Made by a program: the position numbers and the translations under genes | Part shown: piece after piece, positions 45,707-49,854 of the stretch | Layout: every line of letters starts with the position of its first letter | Numbering within the stretch: position 1 is the stretch's first letter | Assembly (NCBI GenBank): GCA_944393045.1 | Contig: CALXYT010000010.1 | Location: 1-49,854 of the forward strand | Origin: an uncultured Succinivibrionaceae bacterium | GTDB lineage: Bacteria > Pseudomonadota > Gammaproteobacteria > Enterobacterales > Succinivibrionaceae | Length of the DNA stretch: 49,854 bases | Direction of reading: 5' to 3' | The notes under the pieces: generated by a model | Told to the model about the DNA's origin: nothing | Databases searched by the model: none | Seen by the model: the letters and a program-made list of their open reading frames with translations, nothing else

Positions 45707-46630
45707 TTATTTTTCAGTAAGTCTATTCTTGCAGAATTGATAAAGTTTACTGATAAAACCCTGGGAAATTAGTAACCCAAGCGTAATTAAACCACACCCT
45801 ATAAAGCCTTCTAGGGTAAGCATTTCACCAAGGAGTAAATAGGCAAATAAAATAGTTATTGAAGGAGTTGCGTAAAGGTAAATAATAGTAGGCACGGCAC
45901 CTATGGATTTTACGGCATAATTCCAGCTGGCAAAGCATAAAGCAGATGCTCCAATCCCTAAAAATAGCATATAAGTTAAGTTTAAAGGATTGGCAAAATT
46001 TGCTAAAGTCACATTTTCTATCCCTGAAAAAAGCGCAAAAGGTAGAATAAAAATAATGCCATATAAGAAGGTTCTACGTGTTACTACAATGGCGTTATAA
46101 CCATAGTTATTAGTTTTTTTAGTAAGCACCGAATAAAATGACCAAATAAGACCTGCAAGTACTGCTAAGATATCACCAATCGGATGAAAAGCTAAATCAG
46201 CTGAGCCTTTTACACTTAAAAGAACAATCCCTATAAATGATGCAAAGAACCCTAAAAAGAAGGAGATAGTGAGTTTTTCACTTGAACCATAAAAGATTTT
46301 AGTAGTAATAGCCGTAAAGAGTGGGGTAATTGCTAAGATAATACCAACATTACAGGCAGTAGTTTTGGTGAGGGCATAATTTTCAGTTAAAAAGTAAAGG
46401 CATACCCCAAAAAGTCCTGCCAGGATAAAATAAGGCTCTCTTTTAAAGTCAAATCCCATACCTTTTGGCCATAACAGCTTTAAGGTAATTATTCCAATTA
46501 CAAAACGAATTAATAGAATTTCAGTTGGGGTAAAAGTGTTTAAGAGATATTTAGTTGCTATATATGTTAAGCTCCACATTGATACTGTGAATATAGCTGC
46601 TAAGTGTCCTGTTATCATTGGGATATTCAT
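45707..46630 (-). CDS. EamA/DMT-family transporter
   Basis: Ten-helix drug/metabolite transporter of 307 residues built from two EamA repeats. The first repeat begins MWSLTYIATKYLLNTFTPTEILLIRF; the second, near residue 145, begins PIGDILAVLAGLIWSFYSVLTK. The late segment LLLGEMLTLEGFIGCGLITLGL is typical. Family members export amino acids, nucleosides or other metabolites; the substrate is not evident. I start at ATG 46630, because GGAG (within TTGGAGAAATCT) precedes it at proper spacing and the TTG at 46642 is itself part of that ribosome-binding site. It lies downstream of patA on the same strand, with a hairpin between. Confidence 0.88.
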   Translation of the reverse strand: MNIPMITGHLAAIFTVSMWSLTYIATKYLLNTFTPTEILLIRFVIGIITLKLLWPKGMGFDFKREPYFILAGLFGVCLYFLTENYALTKTTACNVGIILAITPLFTAITTKIFYGSSEKLTISFFLGFFASFIGIVLLSVKGSADLAFHPIGDILAVLAGLIWSFYSVLTKKTNNYGYNAIVVTRRTFLYGIIFILPFALFSGIENVTLANFANPLNLTYMLFLGIGASALCFASWNYAVKSIGAVPTIIYLYATPSITILFAYLLLGEMLTLEGFIGCGLITLGLLISQGFISKLYQFCKNRLTEK

Positions 46631-46697
46631 AGATTTCTCCAACTAAAAAATTTGTGCGTAATATACCCCTAAAATAAAAAAATTGCTATACGGAAAG

Positions 46698-46731
46698 TAT
46701 TGGGCAATAGTATGCCTACTATTGCCCAATA
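46698..46731 (-). terminator. Strong hairpin after patA
   Basis: A perfect 15-bp stem (TATTGGGCAATAGTA with TACTATTGCCCAATA) closes a TGCC tetraloop 29 bp past the patA stop. On the minus strand a T-run follows only after about 16 bases, so it may be a terminator or an mRNA-stabilising structure. Confidence 0.7.
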
Positions 46732-46759
46732 TAAGAAAGACAAACGTTAATCTTAAAGC

Positions 46760-48527
<1,768 letters not shown>

Positions 48528-48569
48528 AAAAAAAACATCTAGCCTAAGAATGATATTTTTAGGCTAGAT
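48528..48569 (-). terminator. Rho-independent terminator after the Sel1-repeat gene
   Basis: ATCTAGCCTAA and TTAGGCTAGAT pair perfectly. On the minus strand the stem is followed by GTTTTTTTT. Confidence 0.92.
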
Positions 48570-48574
48570 TAAGG

Positions 48575-49540
48575 TTATCTAGTAGTGCATTTAAGAGAGC
48601 TTAACCCCTTAGCTAAGGATTGAGCTTTAGCTAAGTCTGAAGGATCAGTAAGAAGTTTTTTTATACCTTCAAGTTTTTTAAAGTTTTTCGAGGAAATCTG
48701 GCAATTAGCAAAAACATAGTAATAAGCATAACTTTGGATTAAGTTAATATATTCTTTATCGCTAAAGTAAATATCAGATAAAGAAGAAAAAGCTTTGGCA
48801 TACCCTTGCTGAGTGAGCTCTGTTAAAATCATAATCGCTTTTTGTTTATCTTGTTTTACGCCATTACCATGATAGTAATCAAAACTTAAATAAAAACCTG
48901 CATCAGAACTGCCCTTTGCATAAAGGGCGCTTAATTCCTCATGAGCTTTTTGGGCATCAAAAGGAATAATTTTATTAAGAGCAGGTGTGCCTTTAGCTTT
49001 GGCAAGTTCAAATTGGGCAGGAATGTCGCCAAGCTTGGCTGCTTTTTCAAGATGGGCAATGGCATCTTTACCTGTTGCTAGGACGGCATTTTTGTAATAG
49101 TAGCTTAAACCTATTTTGCCTAATTCACGCAGTGCAGGAGGGTAATTAAATTTAGCGGCTTTATTTAAGTTGCCAATATAAAGACTTAAATTAGCAGCAG
49201 TACCAATCCCCTCATAGTAAATATTAGCTAAGGTGAAGTAGGCAAGCTTGTCGTTAGTTGTATCAGCAACAATTCGGCATACCTTTAAAGCTTCTTTATC
49301 TTTTTGCTCATAAAGCTTAGTACAATCATTAAGAGTGTAGCTTGGGGTAAGATTATCATCGGCATGTGACTCTAATTCAAAGACGATCGCAAGACCAATG
49401 ATTAGAAGGGTAAATTTAAATACAAAAAGCCATAAAGATTCATTCGTAAAATCAGAGGCAACTTTATATTGCGACTTGTTTTGGGAATTTCGTTTGCAGG
49501 ATTTATTGTTATTATTTTTATAATTTACTTGTTCGCTCAT
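48575..49540 (-). CDS. Sel1-repeat (TPR-like) membrane-anchored protein
   Basis: Protein of 321 residues. A hydrophilic Asn/Lys/Ser-rich N terminus is followed by one hydrophobic helix at about 33-56 (LWLFVFKFTLLIIGLAIVF), so it is either a signal anchor or has a long cytoplasmic lead. From about 80 to 265 there are Sel1-like helical repeats: AYFTLANIYYEGIGTAANLS, IAHLEKAAKLGDIPAQFELA, AGFYLSFDYYHGNGVKQDKQKA and AKAFSSLSDIY. Such repeats mediate protein contacts in the periplasm. Four Cys residues, two near the N-terminal part of the mature domain and two at the C terminus, could form disulfides. No specific partner is suggested by neighbours. Confidence 0.85.
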   Translation of the reverse strand: MSEQVNYKNNNNKSCKRNSQNKSQYKVASDFTNESLWLFVFKFTLLIIGLAIVFELESHADDNLTPSYTLNDCTKLYEQKDKEALKVCRIVADTTNDKLAYFTLANIYYEGIGTAANLSLYIGNLNKAAKFNYPPALRELGKIGLSYYYKNAVLATGKDAIAHLEKAAKLGDIPAQFELAKAKGTPALNKIIPFDAQKAHEELSALYAKGSSDAGFYLSFDYYHGNGVKQDKQKAIMILTELTQQGYAKAFSSLSDIYFSDKEYINLIQSYAYYYVFANCQISSKNFKKLEGIKKLLTDPSDLAKAQSLAKGLSSLKCTTR

Positions 49541-49781
49541 AATGAGATCTGAAATCTTCTAATAATATTAAAGTAATCAGTTTTAATAAAGGTTTTAAAG
49601 GTAGGAAAAAAGATATCTTTCCTTAAGAAGATCTTAGCAAATTTCTTCATAAAAACAAAATTATTAAGTTTATCTTATTAGATCTTTTTACAATCGTTCA
49701 CATTTTTCCAAAACTCTTTATGTTTAAGGTGTGCAAGGAGGTGTAAAAAACTTAAAACTTGCCTAAAAAATGTTTTTTTAA
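49541..49781. other. Intergenic region next to the insertion element
   Basis: No gene seen. The segment immediately left of the element end is T-rich (TGTTTTTTTA at about 49771-49780). Confidence 0.35.
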
Positions 49782-49854
49782 TGACATACTCCCCACGCAT
49801 AAATGCGGGGGTTTCTAGTATCAACAAATCTAGCCTACTTTTGTAGGTCTTACA
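49782..49854 (-). mobile_element. Right end of an IS200/IS605-type element (partial, runs off the window)
   Basis: TGACATACTCCCC followed by the CGCAT/ATGCG and CCCC/GGGG hairpin, then TTTCTAGTATCAAC, matches in reverse the usual right end of tnpB-bearing IS200/IS605-group elements, which finish with a hairpin and GGGGAGTATGTCA. The element body, and any tnpB on the minus strand, would lie beyond 49854. The same sequence would be the 3' part of the reRNA (omega RNA) if a TnpB is encoded. Confidence 0.75.

Overview
The window is a 49.9 kb piece of an AT-rich bacterial chromosome. Gene content and order point to a gammaproteobacterium: cvpA-purF, a yoaA-type helicase beside tsaB, a PatA-type putrescine aminotransferase and an FMN riboswitch ahead of ribB. 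The low GC, the GH36 alpha-galactosidase and many uncharacterised exported proteins would fit a gut-associated lineage such as Succinivibrionaceae. That placement is inference; no rRNA or other decisive marker lies in the window.

Layout. 1-1.6 kb: 4.5S SRP RNA and an lrgA-lrgB operon, all minus strand. 1.9-9.8 kb, plus strand: GH36 alpha-galactosidase, a large membrane diguanylate cyclase with two binding-protein-like sensor domains, then cvpA and purF. 9.98-10.85 kb: a decayed 5-cytosine DNA methyltransferase. 10.9-14.8 kb: a periplasmic DsbA-family thioredoxin (minus), riboswitch-controlled ribB, and a CoA-disulfide reductase with a rhodanese tail. 14.8-18.7 kb, minus strand: preQ0 genes queC-queD-queE behind an unknown membrane protein. 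19.2-24.4 kb: an enlarged DinG/YoaA helicase, tsaB and a Gfo/Idh/MocA oxidoreductase. 24.7-29.8 kb: an unknown 479-residue protein, a PF04392-type binding protein and an MFS carrier fused to two periplasmic sensor domains. 30.2-33.0 kb: a small exported protein and a subtilase lipoprotein. 33.4-36.4 kb: two related tRNA clusters (Gly-Leu and Gly-Cys-Cys-Leu) around one unknown exported protein gene. 36.9-39.8 kb: xseA and a DUF4124 protein. 39.9-49.5 kb, minus strand: a TerB-C giant protein, asnB, an EamA transporter, patA and a Sel1-repeat protein. The right edge enters what looks like the right end of an IS200/IS605-type element.

Most genes are housekeeping: purine, riboflavin, queuosine, asparagine and polyamine metabolism, t6A tRNA modification and DNA repair. 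The accessory interest is in the binding protein plus sensor-MFS unit, the subtilase pair, the methyltransferase remnant, a duplicated queC leader, a structured asnB leader and several poly-G tracts inside conserved glycine motifs. No CRISPR array, prophage or obvious defence island is visible, and I found no clear novel multi-gene system. The sensor-MFS unit is the best candidate.
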